Positions 45,468 through 55,729 of a DNA stretch of 64,000 nucleotides are shown here, one piece after another. The translations under genes were made by a program, and so were the position numbers. The DNA is from an uncultured Thalassolituus sp. (GTDB taxonomy: Bacteria > Pseudomonadota > Gammaproteobacteria > Pseudomonadales > Oceanobacteraceae): NCBI RefSeq assembly GCF_950066645.1, contig NZ_CATMFB010000003.1, positions 202,855 to 266,854 on the forward strand. Direction: 5' to 3'. The notes beneath the pieces were generated by a model. The model saw nothing but the letters and a program-made list of their open reading frames with translations. It was not told the DNA's origin and did not search any database. Position 1 is the stretch's first letter. Each line of letters starts with the position of its first letter.

Positions 45468-47144
45468 ATGGCATTTACCATTTTTATTTCAGTGGCCATC
45501 CTGATAGCACTGCTCGTTATCGGACTGGTTTTTTCTTCACTTTATACCCGCTCATCGAAAGAGCGTTCTTTTGTCCGTACCGGTATGGGCGGTCAGAAAA
45601 TTATTATGAACGGCGGCGCAATCGTGCTGCCTGTTCTGCATGAAATCATCCCGGTCAATATGAATACTCTGCGCCTGGCGGTATCCCGCAAAGAACAACA
45701 AGCGCTGATTACCAAAGACCGGATGCGTGTCGACGTACTTGCAGAATTCTATCTGCGCGTAAAACCAGATGCGGATGCTATTGCCAACGCTGCACAGACA
45801 CTCGGTACCCGGACACTCGATCCTAACGAACTGAAAGAAATGATCGAAGGTAAGTTCGTTGATGCGCTGCGATCGGTGGCTGCCGAAATGGAAATGGCTG
45901 AGCTGCATGAACAGCGCAGTCAGTTTGTACAGAAAGTGCAACAGGTGGTCAGTGAAGACCTGCTGAAAAACGGTCTCGAACTTGAATCCGTGTCTTTGAC
46001 TGGCCTGGACCAGACGCCCCGGGAGTTTTTCTCGCCGGATAACGTGTTTGACGCCGAAGGTCTGGCACGCATGACCCGCTCAATCGAAGCCCGCCGTAAA
46101 GAGGTGAACGAAGTCGAGCAGGAAACACGCGTCATGATCGAGCAGAAAAACCTCGAAGCAGAGCGCCAGCGTCTGGAAATTTCCCGTGAAACCCGTTACG
46201 CCCAGATGGAGCAGGAGCGGGAAATTGCTACCCGCGAAGCTGAGCAGCAGTCCAGCATTGCCAAAGAACGCGCCACTCAGGATCGTGCGGCAAAGCAGGC
46301 TGAAATTGTAGCAGGCCGTGAGGTCGACGAATCACGGATCGCGGCAGAACAGGCCACCCGCCTGCTTGAAATTGAAAAAGACCGTCGCCTGCGTGAGCAG
46401 GAAATTGAGCGTGAACGCGTGCTTGAAGAACGCGAAATTGCCAAGCATAAACTGCTCGAAATTGCCGAACAGGAACGTGCCATTGCCGTTGCTGAAAAAT
46501 CGAAAGAGCAGTCAATGGCGGACAAGCTGGCGAACGAAGCCCGTGCTGAAGCCGCAACAGCTGAAGAAAAGGTCATCACCGCCAAGCAGGTTGAAGCTGC
46601 CGAGCGTGATAAGGCCATCGAACTGATTGAAGCAACGAAAGAAGCAGAACGTCAGGCGACCAGCGTCCGGATTGCTGCGGAAGCGGAGAAACTCGCGGCC
46701 GAAGACAAAGCCGAAGCATTACGGATGCAGGCCAATGCAGAAGCCGATGCCATTCGCATTAAGGTTGATGCAGACCGTGAAAAATATGCCGTGGATGCTG
46801 AAGGTCAGCGTCTGATGAATGAAGCACTCAATAGCCTCAGTGAAGCCCAGATTGCACTGAAACGTGTACTGAGCCTGCACGAGCACCTGCCAGCGATTGT
46901 TCGCGAAAGCGTTAAACCACTGGAAAACATTGAAGGTATGAAAATCGTTTCTATTGATGGTCTGGCAAAAATGGGCGACATCAACGGTAATGGCATCATG
47001 CACAGCGATGCTCAGTCCAGCAGTCAGAGCCTGCCCGAGTCTCTGGTTAACAGTGCCCTGAAGCACAGAGCAATGGCGCCACTGGTGGACTCACTGCTTA
47101 AAGAAGCCGGAGTAAAAGATCTGACAGCCGATCTGTCTGAGTAA
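45468..47144 (+). CDS. yqiK: YqiK-type flotillin
   Basis: A 558-aa SPFH/flotillin-family membrane protein that scaffolds membrane microdomains. An N-terminal membrane helix (about 4-25) is followed by the SPFH (band 7) domain at about 30-215, with RTGMGGQKIIMNGG typical of flotillins. Residues about 220-470 form a long Glu/Ala/Arg-rich coiled coil with many EAxxxA/EREI repeats. The C-terminal part ends in a Ser/Gln linker and a final helix. Length and layout match E. coli YqiK. It is the last gene of the operon and is followed by a strong terminator. Confidence 0.92.
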   Translation: MAFTIFISVAILIALLVIGLVFSSLYTRSSKERSFVRTGMGGQKIIMNGGAIVLPVLHEIIPVNMNTLRLAVSRKEQQALITKDRMRVDVLAEFYLRVKPDADAIANAAQTLGTRTLDPNELKEMIEGKFVDALRSVAAEMEMAELHEQRSQFVQKVQQVVSEDLLKNGLELESVSLTGLDQTPREFFSPDNVFDAEGLARMTRSIEARRKEVNEVEQETRVMIEQKNLEAERQRLEISRETRYAQMEQEREIATREAEQQSSIAKERATQDRAAKQAEIVAGREVDESRIAAEQATRLLEIEKDRRLREQEIERERVLEEREIAKHKLLEIAEQERAIAVAEKSKEQSMADKLANEARAEAATAEEKVITAKQVEAAERDKAIELIEATKEAERQATSVRIAAEAEKLAAEDKAEALRMQANAEADAIRIKVDADREKYAVDAEGQRLMNEALNSLSEAQIALKRVLSLHEHLPAIVRESVKPLENIEGMKIVSIDGLAKMGDINGNGIMHSDAQSSSQSLPESLVNSALKHRAMAPLVDSLLKEAGVKDLTADLSE

Positions 47145-47155
47145 TTTTCCGGGAT

Positions 47156-47185
47156 AAAAAAACCGCCCATCCGGGCGGTTTTTTT
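47156..47185. terminator. Bidirectional intrinsic terminator between flotillin and lipoprotein genes
   Basis: CCGCCC (47163-47168) pairs with GGGCGG (47173-47178) across ATCC, with seven A residues before and seven T residues after. It can therefore terminate on either strand. The stop codon of the convergent lipoprotein gene (47184) lies inside the T run. The core matches the terminator at 43534. Confidence 0.9.
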
Positions 47186-48047
47186 ATGGTAACGGTATGG
47201 TGACTGTGCCCTGTCCGACCGAAGTCCGTGTGGTGACAGAATCAGCACTGGTACTGAAATCAAACGTAAAGCCCGATGTATCAATATCGTAGAGTCCTAA
47301 CTGGTACTCTCCTGCACCGGCATTACGCTCATACTTCAGCTCATTTAAAGCGTCGTTTATCTGTACATCGAAGTCCGAGATCAGCGGCCGCTGAGTCATC
47401 GTAAAATGCGTACCATCATCACCGCCGAAACTGAATCTGTGCTCGGTACCACCCTGAAGATTATCCAGTTGAGCGCAATAAATGTCGCCCGAGAAGTTAT
47501 TGTCATCCCCGGACCAGTCGGCCGTATAGTTACCAATTGGCGCCGTCGAATCACTGACCTTCAGGAACTCGCCTTCTGCAGTAGTTTCAAAGCGCACATC
47601 GTAAATATTACTGATGCCTTCCAGGGTAACTTCAGGTGGATAGAGGCGGTTGTCTGCGGAAATATTGAACTGCCCGCGACCCGACGTCAGGTACCCCTCA
47701 TTCAGAGTCGCCGTGACGAATTTTCCACTGTTACAGTTAGAAATTTCATAACCATCCACCGTGCTGCGGATAATCATAATATCCAGACGGGCAAAGAATT
47801 CCGGCGAACCTGACAGCGCACTTTCGCCGGGATCTTCGTAATCCGAACGATAACGCCAGCTGCCAACCCAGGTACCACTGATAGAATTTCTGTCCGTATC
47901 CGCTTCCGCATTTTCGTATGCCGACAGATCGAAATACTCAACATCATCTGATACCAGCGAAACCGGATCAGAATCTTCCGTGCGACTGCAACCCTGGAGA
48001 GCAATCACGACCGGAAGAATGCCACCAAGCAGAATACGGGCAGACAT
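47184..48047 (-). CDS. Lipoprotein of unknown function
   Basis: A 287-aa predicted lipoprotein. The start at 48047 is chosen because it sits directly ahead of a signal peptide ending in the lipobox ALQGC (Cys20); the frame extends to 48266 without a signal and would overlap the neighbouring gene. The mature protein is acidic and appears beta-rich, with GTWVGSWRYRSDYEDPGE early on and a single Cys pair around residue 105-195. No known domain was recognised. It begins 10 bases after the stop of the PA4642-like gene and probably shares its transcript. Confidence 0.7.
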   Translation of the reverse strand: MSARILLGGILPVVIALQGCSRTEDSDPVSLVSDDVEYFDLSAYENAEADTDRNSISGTWVGSWRYRSDYEDPGESALSGSPEFFARLDIMIIRSTVDGYEISNCNSGKFVTATLNEGYLTSGRGQFNISADNRLYPPEVTLEGISNIYDVRFETTAEGEFLKVSDSTAPIGNYTADWSGDDNNFSGDIYCAQLDNLQGGTEHRFSFGGDDGTHFTMTQRPLISDFDVQINDALNELKYERNAGAGEYQLGLYDIDTSGFTFDFSTSADSVTTRTSVGQGTVTIPLP

Positions 48048-48057
48048 AGGAAGTCCC

Positions 48058-48348
48058 TCAGGCGCCGGCAGAACGCAGGATGTCAGCGTAAGCCTGCCCC
48101 TGAGTATGACTGGCGACTGTATCGAGAATGGTTTTGCCTTCGGCATTTTTCGCCTGAAGGTTATGGCCTTCTTCTTTAAACAGAGAAACATAGTCTGCGA
48201 AGGTCTCAGGTACCATGTGACGGTAGGCACGGATGGCAGCGATATAATCGTTATCTGAGCCGTCATAGCTTTCTGCGGTCAGGAATTCACGCAGCTGTGC
48301 TTCAGACCATTCGCCACCAAATACTTTTTCTTTGTCTTTCTTTTGCAT
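48058..48348 (-). CDS. PA4642-family small protein
   Basis: A 96-aa soluble protein resembling the conserved Pseudomonas PA4642 family. It starts with a lysine-rich MQKKDKEKVFGGEWS and continues with SEAQLREFLTAE. A VPETFADYVSLFKEEGHNLQAKN segment is followed by GKTILDTVASH, which looks like a single ankyrin-type helix pair. The family has no assigned function. It lies between trmB (67 bases upstream) and a lipoprotein gene (10 bases downstream). Confidence 0.75.
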   Translation of the reverse strand: MQKKDKEKVFGGEWSEAQLREFLTAESYDGSDNDYIAAIRAYRHMVPETFADYVSLFKEEGHNLQAKNAEGKTILDTVASHTQGQAYADILRSAGA

Positions 48349-48414
48349 TTTCAGTTTCCTCTATGCATTCAGTCGCAGACACCCGGAACCCATTGAGTGG
48401 GCATCTGCCTGTAC

Positions 48415-49131
48415 TTATACCTTGCGGAACATTAAGTCCCAGACACCATGGCCACGTAACTTGCCACGGTTTTCGAATTTCGTGAGCGGACGATGCTCCG
48501 GGCGCGGCATATATTCATTTTTGCCGGCGACGTTTTCATATCCGTCCTGCACTTCCATCACTTCCATCATATGCTCCGCGTAGTTTTCCCAGTCGGTCGC
48601 CATATGGAAAACGCCACCGGGTTTCAGGATCCGGCGCAGCGTCTGTGCGAACTCTCCCTGAACAATCCGGCGCTTATGATGCTTTTTCTTGTGCCACGGG
48701 TCCGGGAAGAACAGCTGCACTGTGTCGATACTGTTGTCCGGAATCAGTTTCAGGACCTCAATGGCATCTTCTTTGTAAGTCCGCAGGTTTGTGACACCGG
48801 CGTCTTCTGCAAGGTTCAGCAGAGAACCGACACCCGGCAGATGAACCTCAACACCAATAAAATCTTTTTCCGGGGCTGCTTCAGCCATTTTCACCAGTGA
48901 CTGTCCCATGCCATAACCGATTTCCAGCACTACGTGACTGTCCCGGCCAAACACAGTAACAGGATTAATCGGGCCCTGTTGCAGTTCCAGTCCCATCACC
49001 GGCCACTGGCGCTCTAGCGCACCTTCCTGACCTTTGGTCAGACGACCCGCACGGATAACAAAGCTTTTGATGCCACGGCGATATTCCGGTTTGTCGTTTG
49101 CCGGGGCGTTATTTTCTTCGTGTTCTGACAC
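48415..49131 (-). CDS. trmB: tRNA (guanine-N7)-methyltransferase
   Basis: Methylates guanine 46 in the variable loop of tRNAs using S-adenosylmethionine. The 238-aa protein has the SAM-binding motif [17 protein letters not shown] at about 68-84 and the family signature [18 protein letters not shown] near 145-162. An N-terminal basic extension ([15 protein letters not shown]) matches the family, as does the overall length. It follows the DUF423 gene by 13 bases on the minus strand. Assignment is secure. Confidence 0.96.
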   Translation of the reverse strand: MSEHEENNAPANDKPEYRRGIKSFVIRAGRLTKGQEGALERQWPVMGLELQQGPINPVTVFGRDSHVVLEIGYGMGQSLVKMAEAAPEKDFIGVEVHLPGVGSLLNLAEDAGVTNLRTYKEDAIEVLKLIPDNSIDTVQLFFPDPWHKKKHHKRRIVQGEFAQTLRRILKPGGVFHMATDWENYAEHMMEVMEVQDGYENVAGKNEYMPRPEHRPLTKFENRGKLRGHGVWDLMFRKV

Positions 49132-49144
49132 TTAACGTTCCTAT

Positions 49145-49531
49145 TCAGGATTCAGATTCAGGCAGACGGAAGGCTGCCAGCAACAGAAATGACCAACCTA
49201 CCAGCCAGCTCACCCCACCAAACGGCGTAATTATGCCCAGAGCTTTCTCACCCGTCAGAGCCATCGCGTACAGGCTGCCACTGAAAAGCAACAGTCCGAT
49301 GGTCATCATCCAGGCACTGCGCCTGATCCAGCTCGCCGGGCGGACAAACAGCCAGGCTGACAGCGCCAGCAGAACCACCGCATGCACAAGGTGGTACAAC
49401 ACAGCAGTCTGATACGCAGCCATCAGTTCAGGCGCAATAACACCCTTCAGACCATGGGCTCCGAAAGCCCCAAAAGCCACACCGGAGAACCCGGCAATAG
49501 CGGCGATTCGTAAACAGCGTCGGGCCTGCAT
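49145..49531 (-). CDS. DUF423 membrane protein
   Basis: A 128-aa inner-membrane protein of the DUF423 (YgdD-like) family with four hydrophobic helices. Family markers are GVAFGAFGAHGLKG (about 17-30), YQTAVLYHLVHAVVLL and TPFGGVSWLVGW near the C terminus. The start at 49531 is preferred to one at 49585 because AGGAAC lies 6 bases upstream and the shorter form aligns with the family. It begins the minus-strand block that continues with trmB. Function unknown. Confidence 0.85.
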   Translation of the reverse strand: MQARRCLRIAAIAGFSGVAFGAFGAHGLKGVIAPELMAAYQTAVLYHLVHAVVLLALSAWLFVRPASWIRRSAWMMTIGLLLFSGSLYAMALTGEKALGIITPFGGVSWLVGWSFLLLAAFRLPESES

Positions 49532-49673
49532 GTCAGTTCCTGTCACAAAAGCGGCGATTATAAAGTACTCAGCGCGTGACGTCACAACACTGAGCCCGAT
49601 TAAGTCTCATGCCAGGACACTACCCTACGCGCCAGAATGCCTCTGTGATGTGTTCTTAGCTGCCAAGTGAAAT

Positions 49674-49689
49674 TGTGACTATGGTCACA
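49674..49689. promoter_or_regulatory. CRP/Vfr-like site upstream of di-heme copy 2
   Basis: TGTGACTATGGTCACA fits the CRP consensus TGTGA-N6-TCACA exactly. It is centred about 65 bases before the ATG at 49747. At that distance it could act as an activator site near the promoter. No such site was found upstream of the paralogue at 40290. Confidence 0.6.
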
Positions 49690-49746
49690 TTCCTCTGGCC
49701 TCTTTACCCTCAGTCAAAAATAACAACAATTTCGACAGGTGCGACC

Positions 49747-52700
49747 ATGATCTATCAATCCCAGTGGCGGAGGGCCTTGCTGTCTCTCGCCTGCGGAGCC
49801 GGCATTCTAGCGTCCGGTCTTTCACAAGCCTCGGTATCCGGTTCAGGAACGGCAAACGGCGATGCCTGGCAGGGCAGTCTGGAGCAGGTACTGAAACTTC
49901 AGTTTGTCTCCGACTTTATTGGCGGCAAGGCCCACATCGACCCCTTCCAGGTACCGCAGGCAAAATCTTACGGGGTGACCACATTCCGCAATCAGGCAAT
50001 CCCGATCGATTTCCGGGCGAAGCATGTGACGCCGGAGGGTGAGCCCGATAACAACCTGAGCTGGACCATCAGCAAAGCGCCGTTGCACGGCCGCATCGAG
50101 GGTACTCCACCGAACGTGCGCTATATCCCTGACACAGACTACACCGGCTATGACCGCGTCGTATTCAGCGTCAGTGATAACCTCGATGGCAGCACCGAGG
50201 GCACGATTGATATCAAAGTGCAGGGCTCTTACACCCACTTCGAAAGTGGACAGGTACGGCCGCTGGTACTGAACTCTGACAAGACCCGCCTGTACGCCCT
50301 GAACACCCCTGACGGTCGTCTGGAGATATTTGACGTTAGCGGAGACACACCTTCGCTGCTGCACAGCGTCGCGGTCGGGCTGGAACCCGTCGCCGTGGCA
50401 CTGCGTAACGACAACGAAGCCTGGGTCGTCAACCACCTGTCCGATAACGTCAGCGTGGTAAAGCTCGATGCCCCCATTCCGTATGTGAAGAAAACACTGC
50501 ACGTCGGCGATGAGCCCCAGGACATCGTTTTTGCCGGGCACAACAAGGCCCGCGCGTTTGTTACCTCGGCCCATCGCGGCCAGCACTCACCTTCAGAGCT
50601 GGACGCCATGACACCTGGGACTGACCGTGCCGATGTCTGGGTCTTCGACGCCGCCAGTGCCGATGTTGAAAAGGTCATTACGCTGTTCGGCATGGCCCCC
50701 CGGGGGTTGGCAGTTACGCCAGACGGCAGAACCGTTTACGCGGCTATCTATAAATCGGGCAACCAGACCACAACCGCCGCCCACAACTACCGCACCTGGG
50801 GCGCCACCAGCACCCTCAACGGCAAACCTGGCCCGAATACCGATGTCGACGGTATTGTCGCGCCGAACACTGGCGTGATCGTGAAGTATGACGGTAAACA
50901 CTGGCGCGATGTTTATGGCACACGGTGGGACCATCAGATCTACTTTGATCTGCCCGACTACGACGTATTCACAATTGATGCGATGGCAGCCGATCCTGAA
51001 GCGACAGGCCAGTACAGTGGCGTTGGTAATGCCCTGTTTAACCTTGCTGTAAACCCAGCCAATGGCGCTGTGTACGTCAGCAATATGGATGCCCGCAACG
51101 AGCTGCAGTACGAAGGCCACGGCCACCACAGTGACAAACAGACACTGCGCGGGCGCTTTATCCGCAACCAGATTACGGTGATTAAGGACGGAAAAGTACT
51201 TCCCCGGGATCTGAACAGCCACCTGAGCGACAGCAACCCGGATGGCTCGCCGTCGGAAAATGCCCGCTCGTTAGCCATGCCACTTGAAATGGCGATCGAC
51301 AGCACTGGCGAGACCCTGTACGTCACGGCATACAGCTCATCCAAGGTGGGTGTTTTTGATACGCGCGAGCTGGAAGACGGTAACTTTACCCCCTCTGAAG
51401 CGAACCACATCGAAGTCTCTGGCGGCGGCCCGGCGGGGATCGCGCTGGACGAAGCCCGTGACCGCATGTACGTGCTGACGCGTTTCAACAACGCGGTGGC
51501 CGTCATAGATATCAGCGAGCGCCGCGAAACCCAGAGCATCGCTATGTATAACCCGGAGCCTGCATTTATCACCGAAGGCCGTCCCTTCCTCTATGATGCC
51601 CGCTTCAGCTCCGGCCGTGGTGACTCTTCGTGCGGCTCGTGTCACCTGTTTGGTGACATGGATGGTATCGCCTGGGAGCTGGGCAATCCGGACGGTTCAA
51701 CCACCCGCAACCCACGGGGCTATGTGAATTTCTTTATGGAAATGAACGCACTGCCGGTGCACCACCCGCTCAAAGGGCCGATGATCACCCAGTCACTGCG
51801 TGGCATGGACTTTCAGGGGCCGCAGCACTGGCGTGGCGACCGCACGGGTGCCTACCGGACGGGCGGAGAATCACTGGAGCATGCAGCCTTTAAGGAATTC
51901 CGTGGTGCCTTTACTGAGCTGCTTGGACGCGCCGAAGAACCCACCGAAGACGAACTGAACAAGTTTGCCGACTTCGTGCTGCAGATGCGCTATCCCCCGA
52001 ACCCGAACCGCAATCTTAATGACACTCTGACAGACGATGCAGCGTTTGGGGCCGACATCTACTTCAACCAGAAAACCACCGGGTTCGAAGCCGAGAATAC
52101 CGGCAATGTTGCTATGATCACCTGCAACGACTGCCACCAGGTCGATCCGGAAATAGAACGTTTCGGCACCTCTACCCTGATGAGTTTCGAAGGCACAGAA
52201 ACCACACAGGATATGAAAGTGGCGCACCTGCGGAACGTGTATACGCGGGTCGGGATGTTTGGTCTCAAGTTGCGCGAAAATACCTCAACCGCCCGAGATA
52301 TGGGCGATCAGGTCACGGGCTATGGTCTTTCACACGACGGTGCCATTGATACGCTCGAAAACTTCCTGTCGCTGAACGTGTTCCACGTCGATACGCCGGA
52401 TATTCCTGAAGTGATGGAGTATGTAACGCAGATTCCGACCGGTCTCGCTCCGGTGGTGGGTCAGCAGGCGACATTCAATCTGGCGTCACAGAGTGATGCC
52501 GATCTGGTCGCGCTGATGATGCAACAGGCACTCGCACACACCACGGATGCCAGCCTGCGCAAGCAGAAATGCGACCTGATCGTCCGTGGCGTCAGTGGTG
52601 GCGAGGCACAGGCCTGGCGCTTTACGAACGCGGGTGTATTCGAAGATGCAGCAGGCAACACCAGCAGCTTTAACCGCCTGCGCTGGAGCACCTTCCTGCC

Positions 52701-52950
52701 CGGCAACAGCCTGACCTTTACTTGTGCGCCCCCCGGCAGTGGTCAGCGTCTCGCCTTTGACCGCGACGAAGACGGCATCCCTGACGGCATAGACCAGGTG
52801 ATCGCCGGGCGTAAACCCACCAGCGTGCAGTCTCCTGACCCTGAAGCGGCTGACTTCCACGCGGAACCTGCTAAGGGTAACTTCTGGCGGGAAGAGTCGC
52901 AGAAAGAAGCCGGCATCTACCCTGATTTCGACCATTTCTGGGCGTTCTGA
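49747..52950 (+). CDS. Beta-propeller / di-heme cytochrome c protein, copy 2
   Basis: A 1067-aa exported paralogue of the protein at 40290, similar along its full length with most residues identical by eye. The signal peptide ends near SQA-SV. The Ig-like, YVTN-propeller and di-heme regions occur in the same order, with CxxCH at Cys629 (CGSCH) and Cys793 (CNDCH). The C-terminal calcium-type motif is [12 protein letters not shown]. The start at 49747 is fixed by the leader GACAGGTGCGACC, shared exactly with copy 1, and by the signal peptide that follows. Sequence after the second heme motif and around 1000 diverges most. It has a CRP-like site upstream instead of the palindrome of copy 1, so the two may respond to different conditions. 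Confidence 0.85.
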   Translation: MIYQSQWRRALLSLACGAGILASGLSQASVSGSGTANGDAWQGSLEQVLKLQFVSDFIGGKAHIDPFQVPQAKSYGVTTFRNQAIPIDFRAKHVTPEGEPDNNLSWTISKAPLHGRIEGTPPNVRYIPDTDYTGYDRVVFSVSDNLDGSTEGTIDIKVQGSYTHFESGQVRPLVLNSDKTRLYALNTPDGRLEIFDVSGDTPSLLHSVAVGLEPVAVALRNDNEAWVVNHLSDNVSVVKLDAPIPYVKKTLHVGDEPQDIVFAGHNKARAFVTSAHRGQHSPSELDAMTPGTDRADVWVFDAASADVEKVITLFGMAPRGLAVTPDGRTVYAAIYKSGNQTTTAAHNYRTWGATSTLNGKPGPNTDVDGIVAPNTGVIVKYDGKHWRDVYGTRWDHQIYFDLPDYDVFTIDAMAADPEATGQYSGVGNALFNLAVNPANGAVYVSNMDARNELQYEGHGHHSDKQTLRGRFIRNQITVIKDGKVLPRDLNSHLSDSNPDGSPSENARSLAMPLEMAIDSTGETLYVTAYSSSKVGVFDTRELEDGNFTPSEANHIEVSGGGPAGIALDEARDRMYVLTRFNNAVAVIDISERRETQSIAMYNPEPAFITEGRPFLYDARFSSGRGDSSCGSCHLFGDMDGIAWELGNPDGSTTRNPRGYVNFFMEMNALPVHHPLKGPMITQSLRGMDFQGPQHWRGDRTGAYRTGGESLEHAAFKEFRGAFTELLGRAEEPTEDELNKFADFVLQMRYPPNPNRNLNDTLTDDAAFGADIYFNQKTTGFEAENTGNVAMITCNDCHQVDPEIERFGTSTLMSFEGTETTQDMKVAHLRNVYTRVGMFGLKLRENTSTARDMGDQVTGYGLSHDGAIDTLENFLSLNVFHVDTPDIPEVMEYVTQIPTGLAPVVGQQATFNLASQSDADLVALMMQQALAHTTDASLRKQKCDLIVRGVSGGEAQAWRFTNAGVFEDAAGNTSSFNRLRWSTFLPGNSLTFTCAPPGSGQRLAFDRDEDGIPDGIDQVIAGRKPTSVQSPDPEAADFHAEPAKGNFWREESQKEAGIYPDFDHFWAF

Positions 52951-52958
52951 TACAGCCT

Positions 52959-52981
52959 CCGGCACCCTTTACGGGTGCCGG
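52959..52981 (+). terminator. Hairpin after di-heme copy 2
   Basis: CCGGCACCC (52959-52967) pairs perfectly with GGGTGCCGG (52973-52981) across TTTAC, 8 bases after the stop. The stem is strong but no T run follows, so it may rely on Rho or mainly protect the RNA end. Confidence 0.6.
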
Positions 52982-53068
52982 CCTGCCTTAGCCCCGCCAT
53001 ATCCCTTGATCAACCCCGAAACGAAGCTGTTAGAATGCTCGCCCAAAGACAGAGAGCGAGACAGTTCA

Positions 53069-54544
53069 GTGAAATACGCAGACCTGCGCGACTTTATCAG
53101 GAAGCTGGAAAAACGCGGTGAGCTGGTCCGGGTAAAAGAGCCCGTTGACCCCCACCTCGAAATGACCGAGCTGGCCGACCGCGTGCTGCGGGCAAAGGGC
53201 CCGGCACTTCTGTTCGAGAACCCGAAAGGCTATGACATGCCTGTGCTCGCGAATCTGTTTGGGACACCTGAGCGTGTCGCACTGGGAATGGGCGAAGAAT
53301 CCACCGAAGCTCTCCGTGAAGTCGGCAAACTGCTCGCTTTTCTGAAAGAGCCCGAACCACCGAAAGGCCTCAAAGACGCCTGGTCGAAACTGCCGATATT
53401 CAGAAAAGTGCTGGCCATGGGCCCGAAAGAAGTTAAAAAAGCGGCGTGCCAGGAAGTCGTGATCGACGGCGATGACGTTGATCTGTCGAAAATCCCGGTA
53501 CAGCATTGCTGGCCCGGCGACGCAGGCCCGCTCATCACCTGGCCGTTAGTGATCACCAAAGGCCCACATAAAGAACGCCACAATCTGGGGATTTACCGCC
53601 AACAGGTGATTGGTAAAAACCGCGTCATCATGCGCTGGCTGAGCCATCGCGGAGGCGCGCTGGATTTCCGCGAATGGCAGCAGGAACATCCGGGCAAGCC
53701 ATTCCCGGTAACCGTTGCTCTGGGGGCAGATCCAGCGACCATTCTGGGGGCAGTCACGCCTGTGCCCGACACTCTGAGTGAATACGCCTTTGCCGGCCTG
53801 TTGCGCGATTCCCGCACTGAGCTGGTGAAGAGCATCGGCAACGATCTTATGGTTCCTGCCTCTGCCGAAATCGTACTTGAAGGTGTCATCCAACCAAAGG
53901 ATATGGCGCCTGAAGGCCCGTTTGGCGATCACACCGGCTATTACAACGAGGTCGACAGCTTTCCGGTGTTCACCGTTGAGCGCATCACCCATCGTAAAAA
54001 TCCGATCTATCACAGCACTTACACCGGACGTCCACCCGATGAGCCGGCCATTCTGGGCGTGGCGCTGAATGAAGTGTTCGTACCGATTCTGCAGAAGCAG
54101 TTTCCCGAAATCGTCGATTTCTATCTGCCACCTGAAGGCTGTTCATACCGCATGGCTGTGGTCAGTATGAAGAAACAGTATCCGGGGCATGCCAAGCGCG
54201 TGATGATGGGTGTCTGGTCATTCCTGCGCCAGTTCATGTACACCAAGTTCGTGATTGTCGTCGATGACGATGTCGATACCCGTAACTGGGAAGACGTAAT
54301 CTGGGCGATTACTACGCGAATGGACCCGGCACGCGACACCACCCTGATCGAGAATACGCCGATCGATTACCTCGACTTCGCATCGCCGGTCTCGGGTCTC
54401 GGCTCGAAAATGGGCTTAGACGCCACCAACAAAATGCCTGGCGAAACTGACCGCGAGTGGGGCGTTCCAATCGTGATGGACGACGACGTAAAGCAGAGCG
54501 TCGACAAACTGGTGCAGAAGATCGGCAAGGACATTGGTCTTTGA
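53069..54544 (+). CDS. ubiD: 4-hydroxy-3-polyprenylbenzoate decarboxylase
   Basis: Decarboxylates the prenylated benzoate intermediate of ubiquinone synthesis using prenylated FMN supplied by UbiX. The 491-aa protein follows E. coli UbiD closely: [18 protein letters not shown] at the start, [41 protein letters not shown], then the [14 protein letters not shown] active-site segment with its Glu. GTG at 53069 is the chosen start because it places KYADLRDF at the N terminus as in the family; an ATG at 53006 would add 21 unrelated residues. The next gene starts within its stop codon. Assignment is secure. Confidence 0.96.
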   Translation: MKYADLRDFIRKLEKRGELVRVKEPVDPHLEMTELADRVLRAKGPALLFENPKGYDMPVLANLFGTPERVALGMGEESTEALREVGKLLAFLKEPEPPKGLKDAWSKLPIFRKVLAMGPKEVKKAACQEVVIDGDDVDLSKIPVQHCWPGDAGPLITWPLVITKGPHKERHNLGIYRQQVIGKNRVIMRWLSHRGGALDFREWQQEHPGKPFPVTVALGADPATILGAVTPVPDTLSEYAFAGLLRDSRTELVKSIGNDLMVPASAEIVLEGVIQPKDMAPEGPFGDHTGYYNEVDSFPVFTVERITHRKNPIYHSTYTGRPPDEPAILGVALNEVFVPILQKQFPEIVDFYLPPEGCSYRMAVVSMKKQYPGHAKRVMMGVWSFLRQFMYTKFVIVVDDDVDTRNWEDVIWAITTRMDPARDTTLIENTPIDYLDFASPVSGLGSKMGLDATNKMPGETDREWGVPIVMDDDVKQSVDKLVQKIGKDIGL

Positions 54545-55602
54545 GTGGATCTGGGGTCGCCATTCATCGGATCAGATTTCAGCCGAACGGCGTCACCATC
54601 CGCTGCCGCTCAGATCAGACCATCGCCGAGGCCGCACTGGAACAGCGGGTTATCGTTCCCGTCTCCTGCGAGAATGGCGTCTGCCAGATCTGCCAGGGGG
54701 AACGATTGTCAGGTGAGCTGCACTTTCGTAACGAGCTGGGCACGACAATACTTGATCATGACAATCAGGTATTATGTTGCATAGCGTATCCCAGATCCGA
54801 TGTTGAGATTTATATGACCGATGTATTCGCCCCCGACCACAAGCCCTCCGCCACACTTGCCTGCCAGGTGAAGTCGGTTGAGGTTCTGGCGGACGACGTT
54901 TACCGGGTCATCCTGCTGGCACCAGCAGGTAAAGCACCGGACTACTGGGCTGGACAATACCTGATGCTGCACCATGGCGAAGGCCAGGCAGCAGAGCAGA
55001 TTCCCTACTCCATCGCCTGTGCCCCCGGTTCCCTGACCGGGCGTGACAGCCGTGAAATAGAGCTCCATATCGCCGCCAACAGCGACAAAGCCCGTGACGT
55101 TATCCACGCCTTGCAACAAGCAGTCATCGCCCGGGTCACCCTGCCTGCGGGCGACTGTTTTATTAACAAAGCATTTCTCGACAAGCACAAAGGACAACCA
55201 CTGCTCATGGTGGCCGCGGGTTCCGGCTTTTCGCAGATCAAAACTCTTATAGAAGCTACCCTGGCCATTGAACCTGAGCGTGAGATCCACCTCTACTGGT
55301 CCAATCGCGCTGCGGTTGGTTTCTACCTGCCGGATGTTCCCCAGGAATGGGCGCAGAAACATGCCAGCTTCCATTACCACCCCATCATTCAGGAACATGC
55401 TGACGACTGGAACGGTCGCGCTGGCTGGATCTATCAGGTCATACATGAAGACTTTGATGATCTCTCCGACGCCTGCATGTTCGCCTGTGGCTCGCCCAAT
55501 ATGGTCTTCGGAACACTTGATCAGCTGGAACCTTTGGGCCTGACAGAGTCAAACATGCACTCCGACGTGTTTGCCTACGCAACCCGCCCGAAAAAAAGCT
55601 GA
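54541..55602 (+). CDS. 2Fe-2S ferredoxin / FAD-NAD(P) oxidoreductase
   Basis: A 353-aa electron-transfer protein. The N-terminal plant-type ferredoxin domain has cysteines in [13 protein letters not shown] and, further on, VLCC, giving the CxxxxCxxC...C pattern. A ferredoxin reductase module follows, with the FAD region [10 protein letters not shown] and IPYSIA, and an NAD(P) region starting [14 protein letters not shown]. The layout is that of CDP-6-deoxy-glucoseen reductase-like (AscD) and phenol hydroxylase reductase proteins. A TTG start is inferred at 54541: it overlaps the ubiD stop as TTGA, has AAGGA upstream, and no better start exists before the ferredoxin domain. The close link with ubiD hints at a role in quinone or prenyl-FMN-related redox; that is inference. 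Confidence 0.82.
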   Translation: MSGSGVAIHRIRFQPNGVTIRCRSDQTIAEAALEQRVIVPVSCENGVCQICQGERLSGELHFRNELGTTILDHDNQVLCCIAYPRSDVEIYMTDVFAPDHKPSATLACQVKSVEVLADDVYRVILLAPAGKAPDYWAGQYLMLHHGEGQAAEQIPYSIACAPGSLTGRDSREIELHIAANSDKARDVIHALQQAVIARVTLPAGDCFINKAFLDKHKGQPLLMVAAGSGFSQIKTLIEATLAIEPEREIHLYWSNRAAVGFYLPDVPQEWAQKHASFHYHPIIQEHADDWNGRAGWIYQVIHEDFDDLSDACMFACGSPNMVFGTLDQLEPLGLTESNMHSDVFAYATRPKKS

Positions 55603-55729
55603 ACGATTCATCTTTCCGACACTGACGCCACAGAGACTTGTATTCGGCCCTGAGTCGGTTGACTATCAGACCAGCGGCAGGGGGCCAGACCACCCGGAAC
55701 CGGACACACATCAACACTAAGGACCCTAC

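Noticed and set aside
49843..52965. Several long minus-strand open frames opposite di-heme copy 2
   Set aside because: They mirror similar frames opposite copy 1, as expected from codon bias in a conserved gene, not from independent coding.
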